A stretch of 64,000 bases of DNA. Source: Pseudoxanthomonas sp. PXM02. Lineage in GTDB: Bacteria > Pseudomonadota > Gammaproteobacteria > Xanthomonadales > Xanthomonadaceae. The notes below the pieces were generated by a model. The model did no database searches. It was given only the letters and a program-made list of their open reading frames with translations, and was not told the origin of the DNA. This document shows positions 26,896-38,291 of the stretch, one piece after another (the first letter of the stretch is position 1; every line of letters begins with the position of its first letter). A program made the position numbers and the translations under genes. The stretch covers positions 1-64,000 of the forward strand of contig NZ_JACVAK010000004.1 of assembly GCF_014851805.1 (NCBI RefSeq). Direction: 5' to 3'.

Positions 26896-29800
26896 CTATT
26901 TTTCCTTGCGCCAGTTGATCGAGCCGCGCGTCTCGGTGGTGCTCGATTCGATTTCCATGTCGAAGCCCTTGCGCAGCAGGTACTTCAGCGTGACCGCCGA
27001 ACCCGAACCGACCATCGACACGCCGTAGCTGACGTAAAGCTTCGGCGACAGGTACTTGCCCACGCCAAACACCGAGCCGCCCAGCGTGCGCGATTCCAGC
27101 ACGCCGGCGTCATCCAGGCCGATCTTCGCGCCGAGCTGCGACGCCAGCAGGCCGGCACCGGCGCCGAGCGCCGACGAGGCCGCATTGATGCGTTGGCTTT
27201 CGTCGCTGCTGGCCGTGTTGAGCGAGCGGCCCAGCACCAGGTAGGCGAGCGCTTCGGACTCGGACATCGCCGGGTTCGACCACACGCGTGCGCGCGGCTG
27301 GCTGGCACGGCCGGTGACGTCGATGCCGGCCGTGACGCTGGCGCTGACCACTTCGCGTTCGGCGCGGATGTTGATGCGCGGATCGGACACGGCGTTGTTG
27401 CTCCACGTCAGCTCGCCGCGGGTGATGCGCAGCTTCTGGCCGTAGGCCTCGTAACGGCCGTCCACGTCCAGCCGGCCGGTGCCCAGCATTTCGCGGCCGG
27501 GCTGCGAGCGCACGTGCAGGGTGCCGGCCAGCGTGCCTTCCAGACCGTAGCCCTTCAGGTTGACCTGGTCGCCGACCTTGAGCGCGAGGTCCAGGTCCAG
27601 GCGCGAACTCGGCGCACGCTCGGGATCGACAGGATCGAGGACGACCACGTCTTCCGAGGCGGAGACGCCGTCGTCGAGTTTCTCCACGTCGATCGTGGCG
27701 GACGGGATGCCGACTTCGCCGCGCACCTGAATGGTGTTGTCGGCGAAGCCCACCTGGATGTTCGGCGAGGCGACCGCGCGCAGGTCGGTGGTGTCGGAGA
27801 CCAGCACGTTGTCGCCGCGCACCTGGAACTGCAGCGGCGTGGTGTCGTTGTTCCAGCCCAGCGTGCCGGCCACGTTGAGCACGCCGCCGGTGCCGGTGCC
27901 GCCCGTGGACGACACGGTCTTCATGCTGCCATCGATACGCGCGCTGCCGTCGGACAGGGCAACCAGTTCCGCGCCGCCATCGGTCAGCGACACGCCCAGG
28001 GCCGGCAGTTCGCCGGTGAATTCGGTCAGCGTGGCCTCGCCGCTCAGCAGCGGATGGCCACGCGTGCCGGCAACGCCGATGTGGCCGGCCAGCTTGCCTT
28101 GCGGACGCACCAGGTCGGGCGAGAACAGTTCCAGCCAGAACAGGCGCGAGTTGTGGAAGTACAGGTCGCCCTTCAGTGGCGCGAACGCATCCCAGCCGGT
28201 GTTGAAGGTGGCGTCGACGTAACCGTCGCCCTTGAAGCCGGTGCCCAGGCGGCCCTGGATGCGCTGCGGGGTGAAGTCCACGTCGAGGGTGAAGTTGTCG
28301 TAGCGGATGATCTCGCCGCGCGCGGTCGTGCCCATCTTCAGGCCGCCATCGAGCGAGGCCAGGTGCACTTCGCCCTGCCAGGCGTTGCCGGCGGGGCGCA
28401 GTCTGGCGTCCAGCGTGAACTCGCCGCGCAGCGTCAGCGGGCGGCCATCGCTGGGCGGCAGCCACGGCTGCACCAGCGCCAGCGACAAGGCGTCGCCGCG
28501 GACTTCCAGTCCTTCGCGTGGCCAGTTGGCATTCGCGCACAGGGCGCCACCGATGTCCGACGCTAGGCAGCTCTCCGACAGCGTCCAGTTGGCACCGTTC
28601 TGCGCGAAGCGCGCGGGCTGCCGCAGCGTCCACGGATTGCCCTTCGACGGCGCGATGCGCAGCGCGTCCAGCGTGCCCTGCCAGTTGGCACCGCGCTTCT
28701 CCGCCGTGCCCGACAGCGCGACCGCGCCCATCGCGTTGCGCGCATCGCCGTCGAAGCGCAGGTCTTCCACGGCGCCGCGCGCGTTGACGGTCACGCTGTC
28801 CAGCACGGTGCCGACATCCACGGCGCTGCCCTGCAGCGCGAGGTCGCCATTGCCGCCACGCCACGGCAGCCGCCCGCGCAGGCTGAGCGCGCCGGCGCTC
28901 CAGTCGTTCCAGCGCAGGTTCTCGCCGCCGAGATCGGCGTCGATGTTCGGCGCATTGCGTGCGCCGGTGAGGTTGACCGTGCCGGCGAGCGTGCCGCTGG
29001 CTTCGGGCAGCAGGTCCGCCAGGTTGAGCGGACGGAAGGCGGCATCCACGTCGAGCGTGTCGCCGACCTTGCCCTTCGCGGTGACGCGGCTGCCGCCGAG
29101 CGACAGGGCGAGGTCGCCTTCGCCGTTGTTGCCGTCCAGTGCGAACGTACCGCGCGCGTCCAGCGGGCGATCACGCAGGCGACCGCTGAGTTTTGGTATG
29201 TCCAGTGTGCCCTTGAATAGGCCGTCCTCGCGCTGCTGTCCCTTCGAAGCCAGCTCGCCGGAGATATTGCCTTTCCATCCTGCGGCGAAATAGCCCGGAT
29301 CGAAGCCGGCCAGCGTGGCGGTGATGTCCCAGTCGAGCACCGGCGACCAGCCGACGGTGCCGGTGGCGTTGAGCGTGCCGGTGGGCATGCTGGCCTGCAG
29401 CTTCTCCAGCTGCACGCGTTCGCCGTTGCCGCGGCCATCGAACTCCAGCACGGCGCTGTCGTCGCCGCGCGTCAGCGTCGCCTTGCCGATCGCGGCCCAG
29501 GCTTCCAGCTTGCCCGCCACGCCGAAGTCGCCCTCGGCGCCGATCATGCTGTCGGCCTCGGTGCCCCAGCGCAGGTTGCGCGCGTTCACTGCGAAACGAA
29601 ACTCGGGATTCTCGGGCACGGTGAAGTCCGCACGGCCGCGCAGCGACGCATAGCCGTCGAACGCGCGGATCGCCAGCGGCTCCACCGTCAGCACTTCGCC
29701 ATCGATGCGCGCATGCGAAGGCTCGATGACGATCGCGATATCGCCCTGCTGCACCGTGCCCTGCAGATCGGCGGCACCGCCGGCGCCCTTGGCGACCAGG

Positions 29801-30729
29801 TCGAACGCCACCGGCGTGCTGCTTTCCATCACGCCCAGCAGCGACAGGTCCAGCGCTTCGGTTTTCGCCGCCAGGTTCCACGTCGGCTTGGTCTCGCCAC
29901 GCAGATCGAGCGTGGCGCGCACCGGTGCCGGCGCGGCACCCGCCAGGCCCACGGCCATGCGCGCGCGGTTGCCGCGCGCGACCAGCCCCAGGCGTGCCGG
30001 CGTGCGGCCCGCCGCGGCCGGGAACACGGCCGTGATGCTGAGGTCGGTCTTGTAGTTGTCGCTGGGCGTATAGGTGCCGTGCACGCCGAATGCGCCGCGA
30101 TCGCTGGCGATGGCCAGCTTCTCGGCGATCACGTAGCCATTGCCGATGTCGATGCCGCCGCTGGCGCGAGCGATGTCGATCACCGGTTGGCCGCTCTGGC
30201 GGACCAGGAAGCGATCGATTTCCAGCTTGTCGGCCTGGATGGCGAGCGGCATCTCGATCTGTGGCAACAGGTCGGGCCAGTGCGGCAGTTCGAACGGTTC
30301 GTCGCTCTCGGGCACGTCGAGCATCGCGCCGCGCAGCTTCAGCACGTCCAGCCGCAGGCGCTTGCCGAGCAGCGGCCGCAGGTCCGGCTCCAGGTAGACC
30401 TCGTCGGCGGTGAAGTGGATCTTGTCCCAGCGGAAGTCCACGCCACGCAACGTCAGCGGGCCGGCGATGGGACCTTCCGCCTCGCGGTAACTCAACGAGG
30501 CATCCGCCGGCAGGCGTGCCTTGATCTGCGCGAGGAGCACGTCGCGACCCGCGACGGTCTGCAGCAGCCAGTACAGGCCGATGCACAACAGCACCGTCAG
30601 CACACCGGTGCCGATCGCGCTGCGGATCGCCAGCGTGCGCATGCGCGCCTTGCGACGCGCGCGCAACTCGGCGATGCGGGCGTCGCGCTCTTCGGGCGTC
30701 AGGTTGTCGGGCAGTTTCTGCTTTCTCAC
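26896..30729 (-). CDS. tamB: translocation and assembly module inner-membrane protein TamB
   Basis: A 1277-residue AsmA-superfamily protein, anchored by one N-terminal helix (about residues 33-55), that bridges the periplasm as a long beta-taco and moves phospholipid or assists barrel assembly with TamA. The long middle is repetitive beta structure (for example LKLRGAMLDVPE, GTVNLTGARNAPNI). The C-terminal DUF490 region includes QPRARVWSNPAMSESEALAYLVLGR and GVGKYLSPKLYVSYGVSM. The start GTG 30729 overlaps the tamA stop in a GTGA, so it is translationally coupled. Confidence 0.95.
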   Translation of the reverse strand: MRKQKLPDNLTPEERDARIAELRARRKARMRTLAIRSAIGTGVLTVLLCIGLYWLLQTVAGRDVLLAQIKARLPADASLSYREAEGPIAGPLTLRGVDFRWDKIHFTADEVYLEPDLRPLLGKRLRLDVLKLRGAMLDVPESDEPFELPHWPDLLPQIEMPLAIQADKLEIDRFLVRQSGQPVIDIARASGGIDIGNGYVIAEKLAIASDRGAFGVHGTYTPSDNYKTDLSITAVFPAAAGRTPARLGLVARGNRARMAVGLAGAAPAPVRATLDLRGETKPTWNLAAKTEALDLSLLGVMESSTPVAFDLVAKGAGGAADLQGTVQQGDIAIVIEPSHARIDGEVLTVEPLAIRAFDGYASLRGRADFTVPENPEFRFAVNARNLRWGTEADSMIGAEGDFGVAGKLEAWAAIGKATLTRGDDSAVLEFDGRGNGERVQLEKLQASMPTGTLNATGTVGWSPVLDWDITATLAGFDPGYFAAGWKGNISGELASKGQQREDGLFKGTLDIPKLSGRLRDRPLDARGTFALDGNNGEGDLALSLGGSRVTAKGKVGDTLDVDAAFRPLNLADLLPEASGTLAGTVNLTGARNAPNIDADLGGENLRWNDWSAGALSLRGRLPWRGGNGDLALQGSAVDVGTVLDSVTVNARGAVEDLRFDGDARNAMGAVALSGTAEKRGANWQGTLDALRIAPSKGNPWTLRQPARFAQNGANWTLSESCLASDIGGALCANANWPREGLEVRGDALSLALVQPWLPPSDGRPLTLRGEFTLDARLRPAGNAWQGEVHLASLDGGLKMGTTARGEIIRYDNFTLDVDFTPQRIQGRLGTGFKGDGYVDATFNTGWDAFAPLKGDLYFHNSRLFWLELFSPDLVRPQGKLAGHIGVAGTRGHPLLSGEATLTEFTGELPALGVSLTDGGAELVALSDGSARIDGSMKTVSSTGGTGTGGVLNVAGTLGWNNDTTPLQFQVRGDNVLVSDTTDLRAVASPNIQVGFADNTIQVRGEVGIPSATIDVEKLDDGVSASEDVVVLDPVDPERAPSSRLDLDLALKVGDQVNLKGYGLEGTLAGTLHVRSQPGREMLGTGRLDVDGRYEAYGQKLRITRGELTWSNNAVSDPRINIRAEREVVSASVTAGIDVTGRASQPRARVWSNPAMSESEALAYLVLGRSLNTASSDESQRINAASSALGAGAGLLASQLGAKIGLDDAGVLESRTLGGSVFGVGKYLSPKLYVSYGVSMVGSGSAVTLKYLLRKGFDMEIESSTTETRGSINWRKEK

Positions 30730-32510
30730 AGATCCGTCCCGATGTTGAGGTAGATCTGGAAACTGGAATCCGGATCGTTCAGGCCGTGCGCCACGTCCAG
30801 GCGCACCGGACCGACCGGCGAGCGCCAGCGCAGGCCGATGCCGATACCCGTGCTCAGGTCAGGCGTCCTGCTATCGAACGCGCTGCCGGTGTCGACGAAC
30901 ACCGCGCCACCGTAAGGCCCGCCTTTCGGATAGAACTCGTACTCGACGCTGCCGGTCAGCACGTTCTTCGCGCCCAATGCGTAGTCGCCGCGACGCGGGC
31001 CGACTTCGCGCCATGCGTAGCCGCGGATGCTGCGGTCGCCACCGGCGAAGAAGCGCAGCGACGGCGGCATCGCGACCAGCGAACTGGTGAACGTATGGCC
31101 GTACTCGCCGCGCACGATCAGCGCACTGTTGGTCTTGTACTGCTGCGACCACCGCGCGCGCATGTGGAACTGCATGAAGTTGGCATCCGAGCCCGCGCCT
31201 TCCACGCCGCCACGCAGCAGGATGGACCCGGCCAGCTGGTCGGGGCGGTTCGAGCCGACCGGCGAGTTGGTGTAGTCCGCGCGCAACGACGGGTAGGTGA
31301 AGGTGGCGTACTGCACGGTGGTATCGGGCAGGCCGGTCAGCGGGTCGTTCTCCACGTAGCGCCAGCGCTCGCGCAGCGTGTGGATCGACGCGATGGCGGT
31401 CCAGTCCTCGCTGACCTGGCCGCTGCGGCTGCCGGTGAACTCGACATGGCGCAGGTCGATGTAGTCGGTCTGTTCGTCGCTGGCCTGCAGGCCGACGGTG
31501 AACCAGCCATCCAGCCACTTGAACGCGGGGATGCGGTATTGCGTCAGCAGCGTCTTGCGCTTCTGCGCGTAGTCCAGGTGCGTGGACAGCTTGTGTCCGC
31601 GCGAATTGACGTAGCGGCGGTCCAGTCCCAAACGGATACCCGGGCCGCTCTCGGTGCCGTAGCTGAGGCCGGCGGTGTAGATGTCGCGCTTGGCCAGTTC
31701 CAGCTTCACGTCGATCGGCACACGGCCTTCCTCGGCCTTGTCCGGGTTGGCCTGGATGTCGATGCTCGAGAAGTAGTCCAGGCCCACCAGCGATTCGCGC
31801 AGGCGATCCAGCTTGCCCTGGTGGAAATAGCTGCCTTCTTCCCAGTACACCAGCTTGTCCAGCAGGCCCGCGTCGAACTTGTCCTGGTGGAACGTGGTCG
31901 GCCCCATGTCGTAGCGGATGCCGCTGACCCAGCCCAGCGCGATGTCGGCGGCGTGGTCGGCGCGCGTGACCTCGACGCGGCGATGGGTGAAGTCGGCGTC
32001 GAAGTAGCCACGGTCCGCGAGGCGCCGCACGATGGCCAGCTTGCTCGCTTCGTAGGTGGTGTGGTCGAACACGTCGCCGACCTTGGGCGCGAAGGCGTCC
32101 AGGTCTTCCTTCAGGTAGCGGTCCTCGCCGCCCTCGCCGTCGATCGAGAGGTCGCGCCGGCGCACGCGCACCGGCTCGCCGAGATCGACGCGTACGGTCA
32201 CCGTCAGCCGTTCATCCTCGGCGCCTTCGCTGCGGGGCGCGTCCAGGGTGACGGTGGGTGAGTAGTAGCCGAACGGTTCCAGCGCTTCGCGCGTCTCGGC
32301 GACGGCTTCGCCGAGCAGGTACTCCAGCCGCGATTCGCCCAACCGCTTGCCCAGCGAGTCGTTCAACGACAGGGCGGCGTTGATGTTCTCGACCATCAAC
32401 TCGTCGTCCAGCCCTTCGATCTGCACCTTGTCGACGATGGCCGCAGCCCAGGCAGTGCCGGTGGCAGCGAACAGGACGACAGCGGTGGCGAGGCGGGGGA
32501 TTCGACGCAT
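30726..32510 (-). CDS. tamA: translocation and assembly module outer-membrane protein TamA
   Basis: A 594-residue Omp85-family protein. A signal peptide (RRIPRLATAVVLFAATGTAWAA) is followed by three POTRA-like domains (to about residue 260). A 16-strand barrel follows, with the Omp85 L6 motif seen as FAGGDRSIRGYAWREVGPR and the terminal strand in FQIYLNIGTDL. It works with TamB in outer-membrane lipid or protein transport. ATG 32510 begins the signal peptide; an open frame continues 23 codons upstream without a clear ribosome site. It is first in tamA-tamB. Confidence 0.95.
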   Translation of the reverse strand: MRRIPRLATAVVLFAATGTAWAAAIVDKVQIEGLDDELMVENINAALSLNDSLGKRLGESRLEYLLGEAVAETREALEPFGYYSPTVTLDAPRSEGAEDERLTVTVRVDLGEPVRVRRRDLSIDGEGGEDRYLKEDLDAFAPKVGDVFDHTTYEASKLAIVRRLADRGYFDADFTHRRVEVTRADHAADIALGWVSGIRYDMGPTTFHQDKFDAGLLDKLVYWEEGSYFHQGKLDRLRESLVGLDYFSSIDIQANPDKAEEGRVPIDVKLELAKRDIYTAGLSYGTESGPGIRLGLDRRYVNSRGHKLSTHLDYAQKRKTLLTQYRIPAFKWLDGWFTVGLQASDEQTDYIDLRHVEFTGSRSGQVSEDWTAIASIHTLRERWRYVENDPLTGLPDTTVQYATFTYPSLRADYTNSPVGSNRPDQLAGSILLRGGVEGAGSDANFMQFHMRARWSQQYKTNSALIVRGEYGHTFTSSLVAMPPSLRFFAGGDRSIRGYAWREVGPRRGDYALGAKNVLTGSVEYEFYPKGGPYGGAVFVDTGSAFDSRTPDLSTGIGIGLRWRSPVGPVRLDVAHGLNDPDSSFQIYLNIGTDL

Positions 32511-32609
32511 GCGCGCAGGATACCCGGTGCAGGTTAAGCAGGGTGAAGGGATGCGCCGTTCGAGCGAGTGATGGTTCACGAGAACGAGCGATCACTGCAG
32601 CGAGCAAGG

Positions 32610-32753
32610 TCCCTCGCCCCGCGTGCGGGGAGAGGGTGCCGAAGGCGGGTGACGGGCGAACGAAGACAGGGCATTTCCGCGTGCTGTGGCGTGCAGCGCG
32701 CGGTCCCTCATCCGCCCTCCGGGCGCCTTCTCCCCGCTCGCGGGAAGAAGGGA
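32610..32753. repeat. REP doublet (REPIN-like) between tamA and glyS
   Basis: Two ~47-bp GC-rich copies in opposite orientation flank a ~50-bp spacer: 32610-32655 and, inverted, 32705-32753. Each has an inner palindrome (CCCCGC-GTGCGGGG; CCCCGCTCGCGGG) followed by GAGAGGGTGCC- or GAGAAGGCGCC-like and GGCGGGTGA-like strings. Such dispersed intergenic palindromes are common in xanthomonad genomes and are usually mobilised by RAYT transposases. No RAYT gene is in this window. Confidence 0.7.
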
Positions 32754-32764
32754 ACGCAGTTCAC

Positions 32765-34933
32765 TCAGCTCGACAGGTGCTCGATCGCCGCCACCGCGCG
32801 GAAGCGGTCGGCCAGGCGCTTCAGCAGGGCCAGTCGGTTGGCGCGCACGGCCGGATCTTCCGCATTGACCATCACGCTGTCGAAGAACGCGTCGACCTGC
32901 GGGCGCAGGCGCGCGAGGTGGTTCAGCACGGTCACGTAGTCGTGGTGATGCAGGGCTTCGTCGGTCTCGCCGAGCACCGCCTCCACCGCTTCGGCCAGCG
33001 CGCTTTCGGCGGGGTCGTTCAGCAGCGATCGATCGATCGCATGCGGAATGGCGATGTCGGCCTTCTTCAGGATGTTGCCGATGCGCTTGTTGGCCGCGGC
33101 CAGCGCTTCGGCTTCAGGCAGCGTCGCGAACGTGCCGATGGCATCCAGGCGCGTGTCGAAGTCGTACAGCGATGCAGGCTTCAGTTCCGCGACCGCGTTG
33201 AAATGTGCGGCCGGCACACCCTTGTCGGCATAGTAGCTGCGCAGGCGGTCGAGGATGAAGTCGTAGATCTCCAGAGCGTCGGCGTGAGAAGTGCTGCCAG
33301 CAATCGGCGAGACGGCCACGCTGGCACCTGCCGCACGAGCGTCTTCTGACGCCTTCTCTGCTTGCTTGTTCTTCTCCAGAGTCTTGGCAAATGCGACAGC
33401 CTCATATGCCTGATCGAGCAGACTCTTCAAACTAAGGTTAAAGCCACTCTCGATCACCGTCCTGGCCAACCCCAGCGCATTGCGACGCAACGCGAACGGA
33501 TCCTTGTTGCCCGTCGGCTTCAGCCCTGCGGCGAAACCGCCAGCAAGCGTATCGAGGCGTTCGGCGATCGCGAGCACCTTGCCCAGTGGCGACAGCGCGA
33601 TGTCGTCGCCGGCGAAGCGCGGCTGGTAGGCCTCGTCGATGGCCAGCGCGATCTCTTTCGGCTCGCCCGCCGCGATGGCGTAGTGACGGCCGGCGATGCC
33701 CTGCAGTTCCGGGAACTCGTTGACCATGCGCGACTGCAGGTCGTTCTTCGCCAGTTCCGCGGCGCGGCGCGCCTGTGCCGGATCGGCGCCGACCTGCGTG
33801 GCGATGGTCTCGGCTAGCGCGGCCACGCGCGCGACCTTGTCGGCCACGCTGCCCAGCTTGGCCTGGTAGGTGACGGTCTTCAGACCGTCGCCCATCGAGG
33901 CGAGACCCTGCTTCAGGTCCTCGTCGAAGAAGAACTTCGCATCGGCGAAGCGCGGACGGATCACGCGCTCGTAGCCCTTGCGCACTTCCGCCACATCTTG
34001 CGACTGGATGTTGGCGATGCCGATGAAGTGCTCGGTCAGCTTGCCGCCGTCGCTCAGCACCGGGAAGAACTTCTGATTGATCTCCATGGTCTCGATCAGC
34101 GCTTCCTGCGGCACGGCCAGGAACGCGGACTCGAAACTGCACAGCACCGCGGCCGGCCATTCGGTCAGGCAGACCACCTGTTCCAGGTTGTCGTCGGTGA
34201 CGCGCGCGCTGCCGCCGGCCTGCGCTGCGGCCTTCTGCACTTCATCGACGATGCGCGCGCGGCGGGCATCGGGATCGACCAGCACCTTCGCGCCTTCCAG
34301 CGCGATGACGTACTCGTCGGGATTGTTGATCCACACCGGCTTGTCGTGTTCGAAACGATGGCCGCGGCTCATGCGGTCAGAGCTCACGCCCAGCACCTCG
34401 GCCGGCACCACGTCCTTGCCGAGCAACAGCACCAGCCAGTGCACCGGACGCGCGAACGCATAGTCGTGGTCGCCCCAGCGCATCGGCTTGGGAATCGGCA
34501 TGCCGGCGAGCGCCTCGCGCACGATGTCGGCCAGCAGGTCGGCCGTCTTCGCGCCCGGCTTTACCGCGCGGTGGACGAAGCGCTCGCCCTTGCCGTCGGT
34601 GGTGCGCTCCAACTGCGTCCAGTCGATGCCGGCCTTGGCGGCGAAGCCTTCCAGCGCCTTGGTCGGCGCGCCGTTCGCGTCCAGCGCGATGTTGAGGTAC
34701 GGGCCCAGCACTTCGGACTTCTGTTCCGGCTGCTCCACGTCCACCGCCGGCAGCAGCACCGCCAGGCGGCGCGGCGTGTACAGCGGCTTGGCGTCGCCAC
34801 GCTCGAAGCCGATGCCGCGCTTTTCCAGCGCGCTGGTCACGCCGTCGAAGAAGGCCTGTGCCAGGCCGGGCAGCGCCTTGACCGGCAATTCTTCGGTGCC
34901 GAGTTCGATCAGCAGGGAGGAGGTCTGGCTCAT
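32765..34933 (-). CDS. glyS: glycine--tRNA ligase beta subunit
   Basis: A 722-residue beta chain of the tetrameric bacterial glycyl-tRNA synthetase, carrying tRNA-recognition and HD-like domains. Signatures are [15 protein letters not shown] at the N-terminus, [13 protein letters not shown] [23 protein letters not shown], and the C-terminal DALR-like anticodon-binding region with [19 protein letters not shown]. Start at ATG 34933 with a GAAGGA ribosome site; the in-frame TTG at 34939 is less likely. It lies downstream of glyQ and a GST gene on one minus-strand unit. Confidence 0.96.
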   Translation of the reverse strand: MSQTSSLLIELGTEELPVKALPGLAQAFFDGVTSALEKRGIGFERGDAKPLYTPRRLAVLLPAVDVEQPEQKSEVLGPYLNIALDANGAPTKALEGFAAKAGIDWTQLERTTDGKGERFVHRAVKPGAKTADLLADIVREALAGMPIPKPMRWGDHDYAFARPVHWLVLLLGKDVVPAEVLGVSSDRMSRGHRFEHDKPVWINNPDEYVIALEGAKVLVDPDARRARIVDEVQKAAAQAGGSARVTDDNLEQVVCLTEWPAAVLCSFESAFLAVPQEALIETMEINQKFFPVLSDGGKLTEHFIGIANIQSQDVAEVRKGYERVIRPRFADAKFFFDEDLKQGLASMGDGLKTVTYQAKLGSVADKVARVAALAETIATQVGADPAQARRAAELAKNDLQSRMVNEFPELQGIAGRHYAIAAGEPKEIALAIDEAYQPRFAGDDIALSPLGKVLAIAERLDTLAGGFAAGLKPTGNKDPFALRRNALGLARTVIESGFNLSLKSLLDQAYEAVAFAKTLEKNKQAEKASEDARAAGASVAVSPIAGSTSHADALEIYDFILDRLRSYYADKGVPAAHFNAVAELKPASLYDFDTRLDAIGTFATLPEAEALAAANKRIGNILKKADIAIPHAIDRSLLNDPAESALAEAVEAVLGETDEALHHHDYVTVLNHLARLRPQVDAFFDSVMVNAEDPAVRANRLALLKRLADRFRAVAAIEHLSS

Positions 34934-34935
34934 CT

Positions 34936-35588
34936 TCAATCCTTCGCGGGGGCCGCGGCACCGGTCACCGGCGCATCGAACGGCACGTAGTATTTCTTCA
35001 GCACCGGCAGCGTCTCGTAGCGCGCCAGGCGCGCGGACAATGCCGGGAATTCATCGAGTTCGAACGGCACCGCGTCCCGCACATACGTGCAGTAGCAGGC
35101 CAGGGTGATGTCGGCCAGCCCGATGCGATCACCGATCAGCCATTCGGCGTCACCGGCATCCACGCAAGCGGCTTCGAGTACCTGCAATGCGCCACGCATC
35201 TGCGTGTTGCAACGGTCCAGCCACGGCTGGTGGCTTTTTTCGGCGGGGCGGAACACGCGTTCCATGACCTGCAGCAAAGCCTTCTCGACCGCGCCGGTCG
35301 CATAGCCGACCAGCTTCAGCGCCTGCCGGCGCTGAGCGCCGTGCGGCGGGAGCAGTGACGAACCATCGGTTGCCTGGCCATCCAGCCAGTCGAGGATCAC
35401 CGCCGATTCGGTCAGCGCCTCGCCATCGTCCAGCACCAGCACCGGCACGCGACCTAGCGGGCTGTACTCGCGGATGCGGTCGAAGTCGCGGCCCACGGAC
35501 CAGTCGCGGTGTTCGAACGGCACGCCGTGCAGCTCCATCGCCACGGCGACGCGCCGTACGAACGGCGAATCGAACATGCCGATCAGGA

Positions 35589-35592
<4 letters not shown>
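34936..35592 (-). CDS. glutathione S-transferase family protein
   Basis: A 218-residue two-domain GST. The N-terminal thioredoxin-like half begins [28 protein letters not shown], with Ser in the SPFVRRV position where the catalytic Ser/Cys lies, and contains the cis-Pro/glutathione motif [21 protein letters not shown]. The helical C-terminal domain includes [12 protein letters not shown]. The GTG start overlaps the glyQ stop (GTGA), and the stop lies 2 bp before the glyS start, so it is sandwiched inside the glycyl-tRNA synthetase operon. Substrate unknown. Confidence 0.9.
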
Positions 35593-36524
<932 letters not shown>

Positions 36525-36555
36525 CGCGTTATCGTGCACTGCGGAAAAGCGGGCT

Positions 36556-36561
36556 AGTATA
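36556..36561 (-). promoter_or_regulatory. -10 element of the glyQ operon
   Basis: TATACT on the minus strand lies 31 nt before the glyQ ATG, predicting a leader of about 25 nt. The -35 is not obvious. Confidence 0.45.
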
Positions 36562-36615
36562 CGGGCAAGCCCTTGTCCTTCCGCCGCTTTTCGCCCGTTC
36601 GCCGCCGTCGTGGAT

Positions 36616-37347
36616 ATGTCCGTGAAAGCCCCTTTCCTCATCGTCGAAACCGGCCAGCCGGTGCGCTCGATGCGGCGCTATGGCGGCTTCCCGCACTGGA
36701 TCCGCGTGGCCGCCGGACTGGAAGCGGACGAGACCGTGGTGGCCAATGTCGAGCGCGGCGATGCGCTGCCGCCGCGCGAAGGTTTCGCCGGCGTCATCGT
36801 CAGCGGCTCCGCCGCGATGGTCACTGACCGCGCCGACTGGAGCGAGCGCAGCGCCGACTGGCTGCGCGACGCCGCCCACGAAGGGCTGCCGCTGCTGGGC
36901 ATCTGTTACGGCCACCAGTTGCTGGCGCACGCCCTGGGGGGCGAAGTTGCCTACAACCCGGCCGGGCGCGAATCCGGCACCGTCCACATCGATCTGCATC
37001 CGCATGCGCAGGACGATCCGTTGTTCTCCGCGTTGCCGCTGAAGTTCACCGCGCACGCCACCCACGTGCAGACCGTGGCGCGCCCCCCCGAAGGCGCCAC
37101 CGTGCTGGCGCGTTCCGAGCAGGACGACTGCCACGCGTTCCGCTGGCGCGACCGGGCCTGGGGCGTCCAGTTCCATCCCGAATTCGCCACCCACCACATG
37201 CGCGGCTACGTGCATGCCCGCGCCGACCACCTGCGCAGCGAAGGCCGCTGCCCGGGCACCATCGCCCGCAGCGTGACGGCGGCGCCGCAAGCCCGCAAAC
37301 TGTTGCGGCGGTTCGTCCGCCATGCGCGTGGCCTGCACGCGCGCTGA
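36616..37347 (+). CDS. class I glutamine amidotransferase-like protein
   Basis: A 243-residue stand-alone class I glutaminase domain of the GMP-synthase-like type. The nucleophile is in [17 protein letters not shown], the oxyanion strand in VSGSAAMV, and the His-Glu pair in GVQFHPEF. Stand-alone members act on unknown acceptors or in gamma-glutamyl hydrolysis; the partner is not in view. The start at ATG 36616 was chosen over the frame's far upstream openings, which overlap glyQ; GTG 36610 is an alternative. It is divergent from glyQ. Confidence 0.88.
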   Translation: MSVKAPFLIVETGQPVRSMRRYGGFPHWIRVAAGLEADETVVANVERGDALPPREGFAGVIVSGSAAMVTDRADWSERSADWLRDAAHEGLPLLGICYGHQLLAHALGGEVAYNPAGRESGTVHIDLHPHAQDDPLFSALPLKFTAHATHVQTVARPPEGATVLARSEQDDCHAFRWRDRAWGVQFHPEFATHHMRGYVHARADHLRSEGRCPGTIARSVTAAPQARKLLRRFVRHARGLHAR

Positions 37348-37377
37348 TCCCCCGCGATACACCTCTAGAGACCCCTG

Positions 37378-38268
37378 ATGTCGACGATCAACAAGGTGCC
37401 GGCAAGTGCCGGCGCGGAATGGCTGCTGGCGGGCTTTGCGCTGCTGAAGCGGGCGCCGGTGCCGCTGATTGGCATGGCGCTGCTCTGGCAGTTCCTCGCG
37501 CTGATCGCCGGGCTCGTCGCCATGGCCGCCCCATCCTTGGGCGTTGCTCTGCAGGTGGTGTTGATCGTCGCGCAGCCTTTGTTCCTGGGTGGACTGATGT
37601 GGGTGATCCGGGAGCTGGACGAGGGACGGGCGGTGACGCCCTCGATGCTGCTTCAGCCCGCTCGTGACGGTCGTGGCCCGGCGCTGCTGCTGAGCAGCCT
37701 TGCCCCCCAGTTGGGTGCTTTCGCCGCCATGTTTCTTTCGCTGGCGCTGTTGATCGGACCTTCGGGACTCGAAGAGCTGATGGCGGTGACACAGAAGATG
37801 TCGGTGCTCGCGCAAGCGGGCCAGCAGGCCGATCCGACCCTGCTCCAAGGACTGCCTGTGTTCCGACTGACGTTCTGGACGCTGGTCGTGTTGCCCGCGT
37901 TGTTCGTGGCCATGCTGTGGCTGATCTTCCTGGTGGTGCCCGAGATCGTGTTCTCCGGGCGACGCACGGTGGACGCACTGCGGAACAGCTTTCTTGCGTG
38001 CGCGCGCAACTGGACGGCGATGCTGGTGTTCTACCTGTTGGCCATCATCGGGGGCATGGTGGTGGCGATCTGTGCGACGCTCCTGATCGCGACGGTGCAG
38101 TTGATCGGCGCAGGCGTCCTTGCGGGGCCGCTCGTTCAACTGGTGATGGCTTTCCTGCTGCCGATCTACGTGGCTTCAACCTATTACGCGTGGCGCCAGA
38201 TGGTGCTCGCGACGCCTGACAACGGCGATGACATCGCCGTCGACGCGCGGACCCACATCGAAGTGTGA
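37378..38268 (+). CDS. BPSS1780-like membrane protein
   Basis: A 296-residue polytopic protein with about six hydrophobic helices and a short polar N-terminus (STINKVPASAGAEWLLAGF). The central part has LWLIFLVVPEIVFSGRRTVDALRNSF, which resembles the BPSS1780/DUF2189-like class of small-residue-rich inner-membrane proteins. Function unknown. It follows the amidotransferase by 30 bp and may be co-transcribed; it is convergent with tatC. Confidence 0.75.
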   Translation: MSTINKVPASAGAEWLLAGFALLKRAPVPLIGMALLWQFLALIAGLVAMAAPSLGVALQVVLIVAQPLFLGGLMWVIRELDEGRAVTPSMLLQPARDGRGPALLLSSLAPQLGAFAAMFLSLALLIGPSGLEELMAVTQKMSVLAQAGQQADPTLLQGLPVFRLTFWTLVVLPALFVAMLWLIFLVVPEIVFSGRRTVDALRNSFLACARNWTAMLVFYLLAIIGGMVVAICATLLIATVQLIGAGVLAGPLVQLVMAFLLPIYVASTYYAWRQMVLATPDNGDDIAVDARTHIEV

Positions 38269-38291
38269 TCCCGCCCGAAGCGGGGGATCAC
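38265..38291. terminator. hairpin between convergent membrane-protein gene and tatC
   Basis: GTGATCCCGC pairs with GCGGGGGATCAC (a 2-base bulge) around CCGAA, spanning both stop codons. There is no U-tract, but the position between convergent genes suits a shared terminator. Confidence 0.5.

Noticed and set aside
26548..28566. Plus-strand open frame of 672 codons opposite tamB
   Set aside because: Antisense to tamB; low-complexity His/Arg/Gln composition.
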